DNA of 64,000 bases, taken from assembly GCF_014898055.3 (NCBI RefSeq), contig NW_023601433.1, positions 47,177,876 to 47,241,875 of the forward strand, in the 5' to 3' direction. Source of the stretch: Talpa occidentalis. Its lineage: Eukaryota > Chordata > Mammalia > Eulipotyphla > Talpidae. A model generated the notes under the pieces. The model was not told the origin of the DNA, did not search any database, and worked only from the letters and a program-made list of their open reading frames with translations. Made by a program: the position numbers and the translations under genes. Positions 24,897-37,129 of this stretch are shown here, piece after piece. Positions within the stretch are counted from its first letter, which is position 1. The number at the start of each line of letters is the position of its first letter.

Positions 24897-25170
24897 GGGC
24901 TTGCCTGGTGGTGCAAGGTGGTAAATAAAATGCAGCCTATGAAGCTGTCCACAGTCACTGCAGCACAAGTTCGATCCCCGGCGGGCCAGGGAGCAATCCA
25001 CATGGCACAGCAGACCTCTCCTGACTCACCCACTGCTCCCTTCAGCAGTGTATTTCAGTCATTCTGCCTGTTCTGTTCCCCACTCTGTTTCTGGTGAACC
25101 CCTCCCCCCTACACACACACCTCTGGTCTGTGCCCCAGTTCTTGTATGCATAAATAAATAAATCTTAAAA
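24897..25170 (+). mobile_element. T+ tRNA-SINE copy 10
   Basis: 'C' type with box B GTTCGATCCC. Perfect 15-bp duplication AAAATTCCATTACAG (24882-24896 and 25171-25185). The head carries a small insertion (GGTGGTAAATAAAATGC). Confidence 0.94.
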
Positions 25171-25410
25171 AAAATTCCATTACAGACAATATTATCATGA
25201 GAAGGGAAAGGTTGTACATAAGATGGTATTTTTCTGCTTGTAGAAAAAATTTTGATAGAGCCAAGAAATTTACCATAGATGTGGTTTATTCAGGCCCTGT
25301 CCTAGAACCTTCATTGTTTTAGTTTGTAATTTAGATGAGAGTTTAAATGCTTATTTATTGCTCACCTGTTTTATTACTTTAGATCTAAGAATAAATTGCA
25401 ATTACTCTTT

Positions 25411-25667
25411 TTTTTTAAAGTATTTATTTATGCATACAAGAACTGGGGTACAGACCAGAGGTGCAGATGGTGAGAGGATTCACCAGAGAGAGTGGGGAGC
25501 AGAACAGGCAGACTCACTGAAATACACTGCTGAGGGGAGCAGTGGGCAAGACAGGAGAGTTCTGCTGTGCCATCTGGGTTGCTCCCTGCCTTGGGATCGA
25601 ACTTGTGCAGTGTTGCAGATTGCTTCATAGTGCTGACGCTTAACCCCTTGCGCCACCAGGGAGGCCC
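25411..25667 (-). mobile_element. T+ tRNA-SINE copy 11
   Basis: 'C' type (TATTTATGCATACAAGAACTGG). Perfect 14-bp duplication TGCAATTACTCTTT (25397-25410 and 25668-25681). Confidence 0.94.
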
Positions 25668-27162
25668 TGCAATTACTCTTTCACTCATCTTTTCACTTTA
25701 ACCATTCTTGGGTCCACTGAGGAAAATCTAAATCCACCACTAGTCTAGCCAGGAAATTAAAGAACAAAAAGATGTCACAGCATTAGTGCACTGCTGCTTC
25801 TTTAGCTTTCAGAAAATGTGTGCTCATCACTCCCTTTTATAGGATCTTAGCCCATTGAGATAGCAGGTATTTTTGCCTTCAGGTCTCACAAATATTTTAA
25901 ACAAAAATCACAATCTATCAGCTTTTTTTGTGGAATTGAAAAATAGGCATTAGCTATAGTAACTGATATTTGCATTCTAAGCAGAATGCTTAGTTGTACC
26001 AGTACCAAATCCACCTAGCCTAGGCATTGAGGCATCAATCTTTGGACTCATCCATTGTATTGGACTGCAAGATGAGTGCCCAGGGTTTGTCCCGTGCCAC
26101 CCATATGTGAGTCATTTAATGCTTATAATTATTTACTGCAAATATTTCTCAAATATGCCAAGTTAAAAATTCATGTTAAAACATTATGCCTTTTTCGGTG
26201 CCAAACTGTCAAAGAAGAATCTCTTTTTACATCATGTTTTCATGACTCAGTGATAAGATGACAACACTGTGGCCTCAAATTATTGTACTCCTATTGGTGG
26301 AGCATACTGAATGCCACTGCAGAGCAGTGCATCACTGGTCTTTATGTCACCAGCCTCTACTGCTTTGGATATTGATAAATGTGTTTTATGAAACACTGCA
26401 GAATGATTATTGAAGTGCAGTCCATTATTTCTTTAGAAATGGAATTCTGTTTTCTGATGTATTGGCATTAACAAAGATTCCTTCTACCAGCTGGTTTGCC
26501 ATTGACAATTATTTCATTTTAATGTTTGGGTTTTTTTCCCTTGGATCTTCAAGCAAATTACTCAACTTACGTGTCAATCATGTTTCAAACTAGCAATTCA
26601 TAATTAAGTTTCAAGGTTGCTGTGAGGTCTGGAATAGACTTTTTGGAGGGGGGTGGAGAGTTTGCTATGCAAATCAATATTGGATTACAAATTAAGTTGA
26701 AGCAAGATCCAGTTTAAAACTTTTATCCGTAGTTTTTGGAACCATTAACCCCATGTAAAAGATGTATTACTTCTCAGCTTCTTGCCTTTATGAGTGAAGG
26801 AAGGTGGATACACCTTGAAGTAGAAATGCAACAAATAAGGAACAAAGTGAATAGTAAGTAGGTATTTAATAGGACAAATTTAAGTAATAGTGTAATAGTG
26901 TATTTAGATTCTTGTTGAGTCATTCCTATAGTGCCACCTAGAGTCTAATAACACTGAATTAAATTTTGACTTTAACAAAGAACATAGAGAAATTGAAATT
27001 CTTTGATACTTTGTATTATATTAGGAATCAAGAATAACTAGAGTCAGCAGCAGCTTCTTGCTAGTTGATTAGCTCCTTGGTTTATGATGCATGAATATGC
27101 ATGCTAGGGGGTAAAAAAAAATCATTAATGGCTGAGTTATGTACCTCCAATCCTTAGGCTCG

Positions 27163-27200
27163 GTTTTTTTGTTTGTTTGTTTGTTTGTTTGTTTGTTTTT
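27163..27200 (+). repeat. (TTTG)n microsatellite
   Basis: Seven GTTT units between T-runs. On the other strand it is (CAAA)n, possibly the remains of a retroelement tail. Confidence 0.9.
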
Positions 27201-27654
27201 TGAGGATTGACTTTTCTGTAGAGACAAAGAAATTAGGTGGTTCATGAGAATTTCTCTTTTGGTATGATTATCCTTTAGTTTATTTAAATTGCTATGTCTA
27301 TTTTGATTCACATTCTAGAAAATTTCATATGACTTTCACAGATATAATTTGTGCAGGAAGCTTTTCCAGTCAACCTTCCTTTTTACTTAAAAACAAAGAA
27401 ATATGGTAAATATGGTTTTACTTAATGTTGTCTCTACTTGGTAGGGTGCTTATTTTCTCTTTGGACAGATAATTATTTTTTCTTTTTCCATATACATGTG
27501 CATCATACATATACAAACAGATAATTCCTGAAGTATTTCTATACTGTCTACAAATTCCATAAAAATCATTACTGAAGAGTAGACCAGAATATGCTTAAAA
27601 TCTCCAAAATGAATCAGAAAAGGTACTCAAAATTTTGCACAGAAAGACTTGCTG

Positions 27655-27902
27655 GGGACCTCCCCTGGTGGTGCAGCTGTTGAGTGCTGGGCTGTGAAGC
27701 TGCCCGCAGTGCTGGTTCGATCCCCGGCCGTTGGCAAGGGGATGCAACAGACCTCTCCTGCCGCGCCCGCTGCTCCCCTCAACAGTGTGTTTCGTCCGTC
27801 TGCCTGTTCTGTTCCCCACTCTGGCTCTGGTGAATTCTCTCACCCTCCCGCGCTTCTGACTGAACCCAGTGCTTGTATAAATAAATAAATCTTAAAAAAA
27901 AG
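27655..27902 (+). mobile_element. T+ tRNA-SINE copy 12
   Basis: 'A' type, close to consensus, with box B GGTTCGATCCC. Perfect 13-bp duplication AGAAAGACTTGCT (27641-27653 and 27903-27915). A short deletion lies between boxes A and B. Confidence 0.94.
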
Positions 27903-28529
27903 AGAAAGACTTGCTTGGGCTTTATCTGTTAATAGTAGGGAAAAAAGAAAATAGCCACCACTAATTTGGCTAAGAAAAAAATTTTGATTGTATTTGCTGT
28001 TCATACAAACATTGGCATGACTAAATATTTTAAAGGAAGTCATTTTGGGAAAAAATGAAATGTGAAAAATTTTGTGGATGAACAAAAGAAAAACACAACT
28101 TCTTTATGAAACATTTGACATGCCTGGAGTCTTTCAGGCGTGGGTGGATCATCAGTAGTGAGCCATCCTGTGTTTAGAGTGCCTGTTAATCAGATTGATA
28201 TTTGCCTAAAATCAGGTGTCTGGAAGTTAGAAGGAACATTTTGAAAATGAGGAAAGCTGACTGTGGCATGAGAAAGGGTCAGCAGGTCAATTTAGCCCCT
28301 CTGAGGTGTCAGCAATGGAGCTGTCCAAGCCAGTTTTAAAGAAAGTGAGCATATACAAAGTCAAAATATCATTTTCCTGACAAATCTCCAGTACAGTGTC
28401 AGAGGTAGTATTGACCCTGCCAATAGCCTTCACATTTTAGGCTGAGACCTGTCCCTCAGTGAACGAGCTGAATTTGATCCTTTCTCTTGGGATGTGAGGT
28501 CTTCAAGAAGGACTTTAGGGCTGCAAATA

Positions 28530-28812
28530 CAATAGCTTCCTTTAGTCCCCTGGGAACACACTCCAAGACCTCTGATGGATGCCTGGAACCATGGATACCA
28601 TGTGTTTTCCTATGCACACTTTTAATAAAATTTGTTTTATATATTCGGCACAGTAAGGGATTTACAACCATAATTAATAAAGGAATAGAACAGTTTTAGC
28701 AAAACACTGTATGTGGATGTGGTTTGTCTCTAAAAATATCTAATTTTCAGATAACTGTTGACTATGGGTAACTGAAACCCATGAAAGTGAAATTGAGGAT
28801 AATTAGGGCAAT
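28530..28812 (+). mobile_element. Tigger-type MITE (copy A)
   Basis: Shares with 36448-36762 the ordered blocks GTCCCCTGGGAACACACTCC, GATGGATGCCTGGAACC, AATAAAATTTGTTTTATA, GGCACAGTAAGGGATT and GGGTAACTGAAACC. It has a preceding TA (28528-28529) and weak terminal repeats. It lacks a transposase, consistent with a non-autonomous TcMar/Tigger element. Confidence 0.7.
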
Positions 28813-30374
28813 AAGGAAGGGAATGCTCTACCTCCCACTAGGAAGGGCTTATCTGAAGGTCAAAGTCTATCTTCTATGTTGTTTCATTTAGCTGTCAGGA
28901 AAGTTCCACTGCTGATGGGATGATTAAGCTGTTTGTCTATGTTGTGATAACAGCTCCCTTCTCTATGATTCTTTCATTCTGTATCACTGATTCTGGATGG
29001 AGGCCCATGAATCATAACTAAGGCTCAGTTTTGGCTGTGGGTGAATAAATAGGTCATGTCTATTATCTTCCTTTATGCAAATATTAAAATTTAATAGCTG
29101 TTATTTCCTGTTTATAACCTCCACAGAAAGTAAGCTTGCCCCTGTTTTTCACTATGACTTAATTCCTTCTAAGTGATAGTTAACCAGAACTCTCTCCTTT
29201 TTTTTTCTGGCTATCAAATACTGAAAGTTTTGAGGAAAACAAAGACCTAAATCAGGCCTATTCAATAAAAATAAATTTATATTTGCACTGTGTGAATGTC
29301 CGATTGCTTTATTCATGCATTTGTTGTGGGATATTTAAAAGTAGGTTTTATGTCATAATAAACTGTTCTCATTAGATATAGATGAATTTGCCTTGTCAGC
29401 ATACTTGGTATACAAAATGCATTTATTTTTGTCCTTTCTTCTATGATAGAATATTTATAGACTCAAATAAAAAGTAGGCTTTTCACTTGAGGTTCCCGGT
29501 ATGTCTGAATAGATTATGATATGTAAGAAGGTGAAACATCTTTGCTGTATAAAATCCTCATATTATTTCTGTAAGCCCAATTAATCAGAATTCTAGGCTT
29601 TTGCCACAAGTAGGAGGCAACTGTTTGCCACAAGTAGATAATTTAATGTGTAAAAGGATGTGTATTGTCTGTTTAGCTTTTAAAGGTTATATTCATAAAT
29701 TGCTTGTAGTTTATATTCATAAATTGCTGGTTCATAGATCAGCAGATTCTGTTCTACAGTGCCAGTGTGTAATGTGAGGGCAGACTAGGATACAAGAACA
29801 ACAACAAAAAAATGGTTTAAAATAATTTTCCTGTGTGGAAATAACTGAGCACAGCTCCTGTTGAGTCACCTGCTTCTCCGTGTTCTTGCTGTAGAGGAAT
29901 TGCTATCAGTTTTGGTGTTGATGGGAACTGGTGTTGGCAATTTCAGCCAAGGTGTGCCTACTAGTTGCTGGGCCCATGATGGCCTTCTGTCTCCATGTTC
30001 ATTGGTGTGCGTTTGGCTCAGCGAATAATGAATAATATACTTTATTCTTAGTTACTTTAGATACCTCATCATTTTTGCCTATTTTTCTATGCATTTCAGC
30101 TGCTGCACATTCTAGGCCACTGTGTATGACCACACAAGCATGCCCTGTGCAACGCTATGGCAGTCTCCTCCATAAAGCATGATTTGATACGGCAGCCCTG
30201 TGCCCATTTACATCTATTTAAGTTGTTCTGAAAATAGTCTTTACAATTTATTTTAAGTTCTAAAATTTTATTTTAAGCTTAAATTGTTTAGAGAAAGGTA
30301 ACCACAAAGAATGCGCATTTATGTAGATGCTTTGGAGGGTACAACTAAACCTCTGTTCTATAATAGGCCTTATT

Positions 30375-31245
30375 TAAAATCAGGGACTTTGAAGAAAAAG
30401 AAGAGGAAATGAAACCAAAAGCCAGTGTCATTGATCAAAAGCTGGTTCTTAAAAAAAATAATAAAATGGACAGATATCTAAGGTTTGAATAATAATAAAA
30501 TGGACAGATATCTAAGGGTAAAACTCTATAAGTAGAATTAGAAATGAAAGAGGAGAAGTTATACCAGCCATCTCAGAAATACAGAGCCTACTATGAACAA
30601 CTTTTATGCCAATAAATTAGAAGAAATGGAAATTGAAACAGTAATGAAAAGTTTCCCAAAAAACAAAAGTCCAGGTGGTTTCACTAGTGAGCGCTGCCAG
30701 ATCTTCAAAGAGGAGCAAGGACTATCTTGTTCAAACTCTTTCAAAAATAATTGAGGAAGAAGGAATGCTCACAGAGACACTTTGAGACCAGCATTGCTCA
30801 GGCCAAAAGTACACAAGAACATCACAAAAAAGAAAACTACAGTCCAATATCACATGAACACAGATGCAAAATCCACAACAAAATCTTAGCAAACTGAAAC
30901 CAACAATACTGTCAATCATGATCAAGTGGGATTTATTCCTGGGATGCCAAGACTATTCAACATGTACATAGCAATCAGTATAATTCACCATATCAAGAAA
31001 AGACAACAATCATATGATCTTATCAATAGAAGTAGAGAAGGTGTTTGACAAGACTCAACATCCACTTAGGATAAAACACCTTAGTAAAATGAGGACAGAG
31101 GGAATCCATGCTTCAACATAGGAAAGACCAGACAGGCCACACTCAGGCTAGCATTATACTCAATGGTAAGAAACTGAAAGTCTTTCCTTTAAGATCAGGG
31201 CTTGACAAGGATATCTGCTTTCACTATTCAATGGTTATCAATTCA
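30375..31245 (+). mobile_element. L1 ORF2 fragment (reverse transcriptase region), degenerate
   Basis: Sense L1 ORF2 blocks occur in order: AGCTGGTTCTTAAAAAAAAT, TACTATGAACAACTTTTATG, CAATAAATTAGAAGAAATGG, ATTCCTGGGATGCCAAG, CAATCAGTATAATTCACCAT and CAATGGTAAGAAACTGAAAG. These span the stretch leading into the reverse transcriptase core. Many frameshifts and stops are present, so it is a dead copy. Confidence 0.85.
30457..30517 (+). repeat. 34-bp tandem duplication inside the L1 fragment
   Basis: The 27-base unit AATAATAAAATGGACAGATA + TCTAAGG occurs at 30457-30483 and again, identical, at 30491-30517. The copies being identical implies a recent slippage event. Confidence 0.9.
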
Positions 31246-32635
31246 TTTTACTGAAATTCAAGTAGACTGCTTATTATTTCTGGACAATTCTTTCATCACC
31301 AAATGAATTTCAATCTACCACAAACCTCTGTCTTAGTTCCTGCTTTTCTGTTCCTTTGCTCTTATCTCAGAATTTAAGGGATCATGAAATGGTGTGGAAA
31401 GTGCAGGTGTTCTTTGCTGGCCTTTTTTTTTTTTTTTTTAATTTGTCCTATTGCCAGGGATCTAAAAGACCTAATCACCATTTGCAAAGGTTTAGGTTCA
31501 AAGTCTGCATCACTGCAATATTCCTTACAATGTATAATGTAGAAATGTGACAGCTTGGCTATTTGCTACCCCCCCCCCCTTGCAGCACAGTTTTGAATAT
31601 TTAATAAAAATACTGTTTATCACAACATATTTACATGGAGCTTGCATGCATGTCTTAGCTTGATGCTTTTGCAATTTTTATGTAGCTAACATCTGTTCCC
31701 AAATTTGAGATTGCTAACAAGGCCTTACTACAGATAGCAGTGAGGACTTGCCCCTTTTGTGTCTGAATTCTTAGATCTTGAGTTATTAGTCATAATGTAA
31801 GTTCTTTCTCAGTTCCTAGCATGTACATAATTAATGGAAAAGACTATTCAAGGAAGTTCAACAGCCACAATTAGGTTACTATTACCAGATGTTTAATTAT
31901 TGTCATTAGGAAGCATTTTGAAATACCTGGTGAGCTTTCTAAAAGCATAACAAAAAGCAAATCCCTTTGGGTTTTGATGTATTGGTTCTTTTGTATTGAG
32001 TGTTGATTAAAGTGATTGTAGGCCCAATGCTGTGTCTTCTTCTGAACATCTTATCAAAAAGAGATGATTGTGCTACAGTCAATATGAAGTACACATCATC
32101 TTTTCATTTGTTCCCTGATTTCCTTCAACTCTGCCAAGTTTTAATTAATGTGCTTCAATAGTATGAAAATTTGAGCATCTATAATTACATCTTGTGTAGC
32201 AATATTGAAATCATCACTGACAATATATGTAACATTTCCTGGAATTAGGTAAGTTATCTGGGACCTCAAGAAAAAATTGGAATGAAATGTGTTCCAGATG
32301 GTGTTTTTTTTCCTATTTTCAATGTCAAAAATAAAATACAAAATAGGAGAGAGAAATCCTTATTTTACAGAGTGGAGAATAAATTTATAACCATAGTTTT
32401 AACATTCTGATTTCTTGTGGCTTATGGGAGTAATGGTAGTAAATAAATTTGATAAAGGGCAGGAATTTTCAAGAAATTAGCCTTGTTTTAATAATTTACT
32501 TCAAATTCAAATTGATATTTCATAAGAAGTTTTTGACTTTTTTCCTACTATGCCAGAAGTCACCTTCTAGGATGTAAGTTTTGAAGCTCACACTGAAGAT
32601 TACAATGGGGGAAAAAAAAAACCAACTTGGTTTTT

Positions 32636-32917
32636 TTTTTTTTTTTAAAGATTTATTTATTTATACAAGCACTGGGTACAGTCAGAAGTGCGGGAGGGTG
32701 AGAGAATTCACCAGAGCCAGAGCAGGGAACAGAACAGGCAGACTGACGAAATACACTGCTGAGGGGAGCAGTGGGCATGGCAGGAGAGGTCTGTGCACCA
32801 TGTGGGACCCTCCTCCGGTGGCCTGGGAGCAGTCGGGGATCGAACCTGCGTTGCAGAGGCTGCGGGCTGCTTTGCAGCCCAGCGCTCAACCGCTGCCCAC
32901 CAGGGGAGGCACCAAAT
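32636..32917 (-). mobile_element. T+ tRNA-SINE copy 13
   Basis: 'A' type, near consensus. Duplication AACTTGGTTTTT (32624-32635 and 32918-32929). Adjacent poly(T) and a nine-A run upstream mark an A/T-rich target. Confidence 0.93.
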
Positions 32918-33339
32918 AACTTGGTTTTTGAATTCAGTTTTGAGGATCGTAAACTTCTGTATCTCTTACTCTACTACTTTCTCTCATAGCATCCCTTGTG
33001 AACCTTTTTTTCATTCCCATTTTTGTGACTATTTTTATGGAATTTCACTATCTCCCCATTACAGTTCTTATAGTCCAGTGTGCTCCTCCTCCTTCTGTTT
33101 TTATCCCTGTCTGTTAAATTAAACCAAATGACATGTCTCCACTTAGCTTTAAGAGGGACCCAGTGGCTTCCTCTTGTGTGTGCTCTGTGTTGTCATTCCC
33201 AAGGTTCCTGGTAAAACACATAATGTAGCTTTATTACTGTGAGTAAGGAGAGGGAAGGCCATATTGTTCACAGTCTTATTCTCATGTTTACTCTCCTTTG
33301 CATTCTATCCTCTTTTGTAGGTTTTGTAGTGATATCAAC

Positions 33340-36110
33340 CATATGGTCACCTTGGTTCTTGTCTTGTTTGACCAGACGAAACACAGACTAGGTCAATGCC
33401 TATTGTCTTTTGGTCTTATTTGTTGTTCTTTTTTGAGTAACTTTAGGTATTATGTTAGCTGTTACATTATTTGGGATTTTTCTTGCTTTTTAATATGGCC
33501 CAATACTGTAATTATCTTCAAATTGATTGCTTTTGTTGCATCCCATGAATTCTGGTAATTTGTATCTTTTTTTTCCCCTCAAGGTAACTTCTAATTTGTA
33601 CTTTCACATCCTTTTATCCAATTTCTACTAACCAGCTTGTCATATACTCTTTATTTAGTTGTAGTAGTTTTTCCTGTTTTTTTTCCCTTATAGTTGATTT
33701 CTAGATATTGACAATTGATTTGTGTCCCAAGAGATGATCTATTCTTGAAAATGTTCTATGTGCACTTGAAAAAGTTGTGTATGCAGCAGTTTTTGGGTGA
33801 AGTGTTCTGTAGATTGTGTCATACATATTTGATCCAGCTTTCTACTTAAAGCTGTTGCTTTCTTATTTACGGTTTGTTGTGTTAATCTATTCATTATTGT
33901 AAATGGAGTATTAAGGTCCCCTAATATTATTGGTTTGTTACCAATGTCTCATGTTCTATTATTACATGTCTTATGTGTCTCGGTGCGCCATCATTTTGGG
34001 TATATATATTTGAGTGTTATTTCTTGTTGTATTAGACCCTTAATCATAATATAGTGTCTGTTTCTCTTACTACCTTTCTTAGTTGAAAGCCTGAATTTTA
34101 TCAAATAAAAGTATAGGTGTTACTGATTTTTTTGGGGGTTGCCATTTGCTTGTGTAACTGTTTTATAGCCTCTAAATCAAAGGGTGCTTGACTTTTGTTA
34201 CTAAGCAAACCCAGCAGAATGTTGGGCTCTGTTTTGAAGTCCATTCAGCCACTCTGCATATACCTTTTGATTGGTGAGTCCAGGCTATTTACACTTAAGA
34301 TGATCATTGAAATATCCTTTTATGGCTGTTTTGTTATGTTTTTGTCTGTCTTCTCATTTTTTTTTTCGGGGCTTCCTGTTGTTTTGTTTAAGTTCCATTA
34401 ATGTATATGTTACTTCTATTATTTTTGTTTGAGGTCCTACTGAGGTTAGTATATGATGGTCTATTTGCATGTCTGTTCTCTGGCTGATTCTAGTGGGCCA
34501 CAATTTAACTTTCTGATTCCCCTTCTCTGTTAGGTAATTTAGTATTGTCTTGGTATTCACTAGCCTTTTGCTTTATAACCACTCAGGTTGTCTTTCATTC
34601 GTTGGTTGGTGTTTATAAATTCTTTCCATTTTTGCTTTTCAGTGAATTTCCTTACTCTTCCTTCTATCTTCAGTGTTAATTTTGCTGGGTAGAGGATTTT
34701 GGTAAGGAAGTACTTATCTTTAATTATTTTAAATACCTCCTTTCAGTCCTGTGCTTATAATATTGTATTATTTTATTTCCTTGTGTTGTCTGCCGCGAGT
34801 CTGATTGGTATTATCTTACACATTATCCTTTTTTCTCTTGACATTTTTAATATTCTGTTATCGGTTCTTGACTTATGTGTTTGGGTGTATGTCTAGCTGG
34901 TATTTTTTATTTGGAGTTCTTTGGGTCTTTTGGGTCTTAACTTCTCATTCATTTCCTATGTGGAAATAGTTTTCAGCGATTGTTTCTTTAAATAGGTTTT
35001 CTGTGCCTTTGTTTCTTTTCATTCTGGAATTCCCTTGATACAGGTGCTATTTCTTGTTAAGTTATCCCAGAGAGCTCTTACACTTTTTTTTTTTAAGCTT
35101 TTCTCTAGCCTTTTCTATTCTTGTGTTCTCCAATATTGTGTTCCTAGAGCTCATTAATTCTCCCCATTGCTTCTGTTTGCCTGCTGTTAATGCCCTCAGT
35201 TGTATTTTTAAAATCACCTGTATTGTTCCTTAACTCCATTATTTCTGAATGTAGGTGCATCATGTTGTTACTATCTTTATCATATTACTGTGCATCTTTC
35301 ATTGTTCTTTCATGTTCTATTAGTGTCGATAGGAGTGTTGCCCTGAATTCCCCTTCTGTCTTGTTCCACAGCTCCACTGATTTGGGAACTCCTTTCATGT
35401 TATTTTTGTTCTGGCATTTGTACTGTGCTCTACTGTCTCTGCATTTTTTATTTTGTATGGACTTTAGAAGTGATGGATTTTTCACTGTTTTTTTTTTTTG
35501 CATATGTTGGAATTTGGGAGACTCATATTGACAAGTGGTAATAGGTATAAAATAGGAAGGAGGTAATAGTTATCAATAGATCACCTCCAGCAGACTCAGA
35601 AATATATGAACTTCCTGTTGTGAAGTGTTTCTTTGTGATGGACTATCGGTATTTTGGATATCTCAGGCTATGTTGGGGAGTAGCAGGTATTTGGATATCC
35701 CAGCATGGGCTGCAGTAATAGCCTCTTTTATAAGGAAGTTCATGTGCTTTGAGCCTCACACTGAAGCCAGTAGTCCTCGCTCTGTACCACCATCTCTGTG
35801 GTTCTTCAGCAATGTATCCTCCATCCTGGCTCGAGTATGCCCTTACCAGTGACATACTGGGCCTTAGGAACCCTGATGTTGGCATGTGTCCATGTCAACA
35901 ACTGTAGGGGCCTCTGTGCTTGTGGGTTGTACTGCTCTGTTATCACTCTAAACAGAGTTCACTGAAAGTTTTTTCTGTCCCTTTCTGTTGGACTGTTGCT
36001 CCAATCTTGTTCAGTTCTAGTCAGTTTTCCCTCTGGTCTTTTTGTCTTTGTTTTGCATCAGTTTTGTTGTTTGAGTTTGGAGGAGGTGAGCCTTGTGTCT
36101 TCACTCTGTA
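33340..36110 (-). mobile_element. L1 5' half (ORF1 and start of ORF2), degenerate, antisense
   Basis: On the - strand at about 34330-34100 the sequence reads as the ORF2 endonuclease start (blocks like 'GTAAATAGCCTGGACTCACC' and 'GCAGAGTGGCTGAATGGACT'). It matches the same region of the L1 at 11600. Weaker ORF2 sequence follows down to about 33340. Upstream on that strand (34350-36100) lies a broken, lysine-rich, ORF1-like segment. All frames are interrupted. The limits and the ORF1 assignment are approximate. Confidence 0.6.
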
Positions 36111-36447
36111 GTTATCTTGTACTGTTTTTTTTTTTTTTTTAGTTATCTTTTTGATACTTCTAAAAACTGTTTTTCACAATTTTACTAACACCAAATGTGT
36201 TTGCCTTGACATAATTCCTATTAAAACCATGTGATCACATTCATATTTTTATCAAACTTGTCAGTAATTAATATTAGAATATTTTTATAAAAACAAGGTG
36301 TGAATTGTTCTGTTAACTCCTGCCTCTGTGTGATGCAACATAATTTATAAGAATTTTACCATAATTGGGTATTTTGTGTTTGTACATTAGCGCAAGTGTT
36401 TCTCTTCTAGATTTCTCTTTTCTGCTATGTAATCACATCTCCAAGTA

Positions 36448-36762
36448 TAGTAACCCCTGCTTATTTATAGGGGGTACATTCTAAGACCCCCAGTGTGTGC
36501 CTGAAACCTTGGATAGTGCTGAATCCTGTGTTTTTTCTTGTATAGTTGTACCTATGATAAAATTTAATTTGTTTGTTAGGCAGAGTAAGAGATTAGCAAA
36601 AACAATAACAAAACAGCAATTTTAGCAATATACTGCAATAAATTTTATGTGAATGCAATCTCTCTCAAATATAATTATTGTACAAAATATTTGTGGGCCC
36701 TTTTCAACTATAGGTAATTGAAACTGCAGACAGTGCAACTGCAGATAAGTGGGGAACTACTG
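36448..36762 (+). mobile_element. Tigger-type MITE (copy B)
   Basis: Terminal inverted repeats are visible: TAGTAACCCCTGCTTAT at the left and ATAAGTGGGGAACTACTG at the right. The element is flanked by TA on both sides (36446-36447, 36763-36764), as expected for TcMar/Tigger elements. The internal blocks match 28530-28812. It has no coding capacity. Confidence 0.8.
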
Positions 36763-36876
36763 TAACAGTTCATAGAAAGAAGCTTCTTCCTCTACAGGCC
36801 AGGTACTTCTATGGAGGGCTGTCTCATGGTTCTCTGGGTGGCCAAGGTAAAAAGTACCATGTCCATATGCATCTCA

Positions 36877-37129
36877 TTTAAAAAAATATTTATTTATTTA
36901 TGCATATAAGAACTGGGGCACAGGCCAGAAGTGTGAGACACCAGAGACATAGTGGGGAGCAGAACAGGCAGACTGACTGAAAACACTGCTGAGGGGAGCA
37001 GTGGGTGAGACAGGAGAGGTCTGCTGCGCCATGTGGGTAGCTCCCTGGCCAGGGATCGAACACATGCTGCAGAGGCTGCACACAGCTTCATAGTGGTGTG
37101 CTTAACTCCTTGCACCACCGGGGAGGCCC
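36877..37129 (-). mobile_element. T+ tRNA-SINE copy 14
   Basis: 'C' type (TATTTATGCATATAAGAACTGG). The flanks CCATATGCAT and CCATATATGT suggest a decayed duplication. A short deletion near 36935 removes part of the variable region. Confidence 0.9.
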
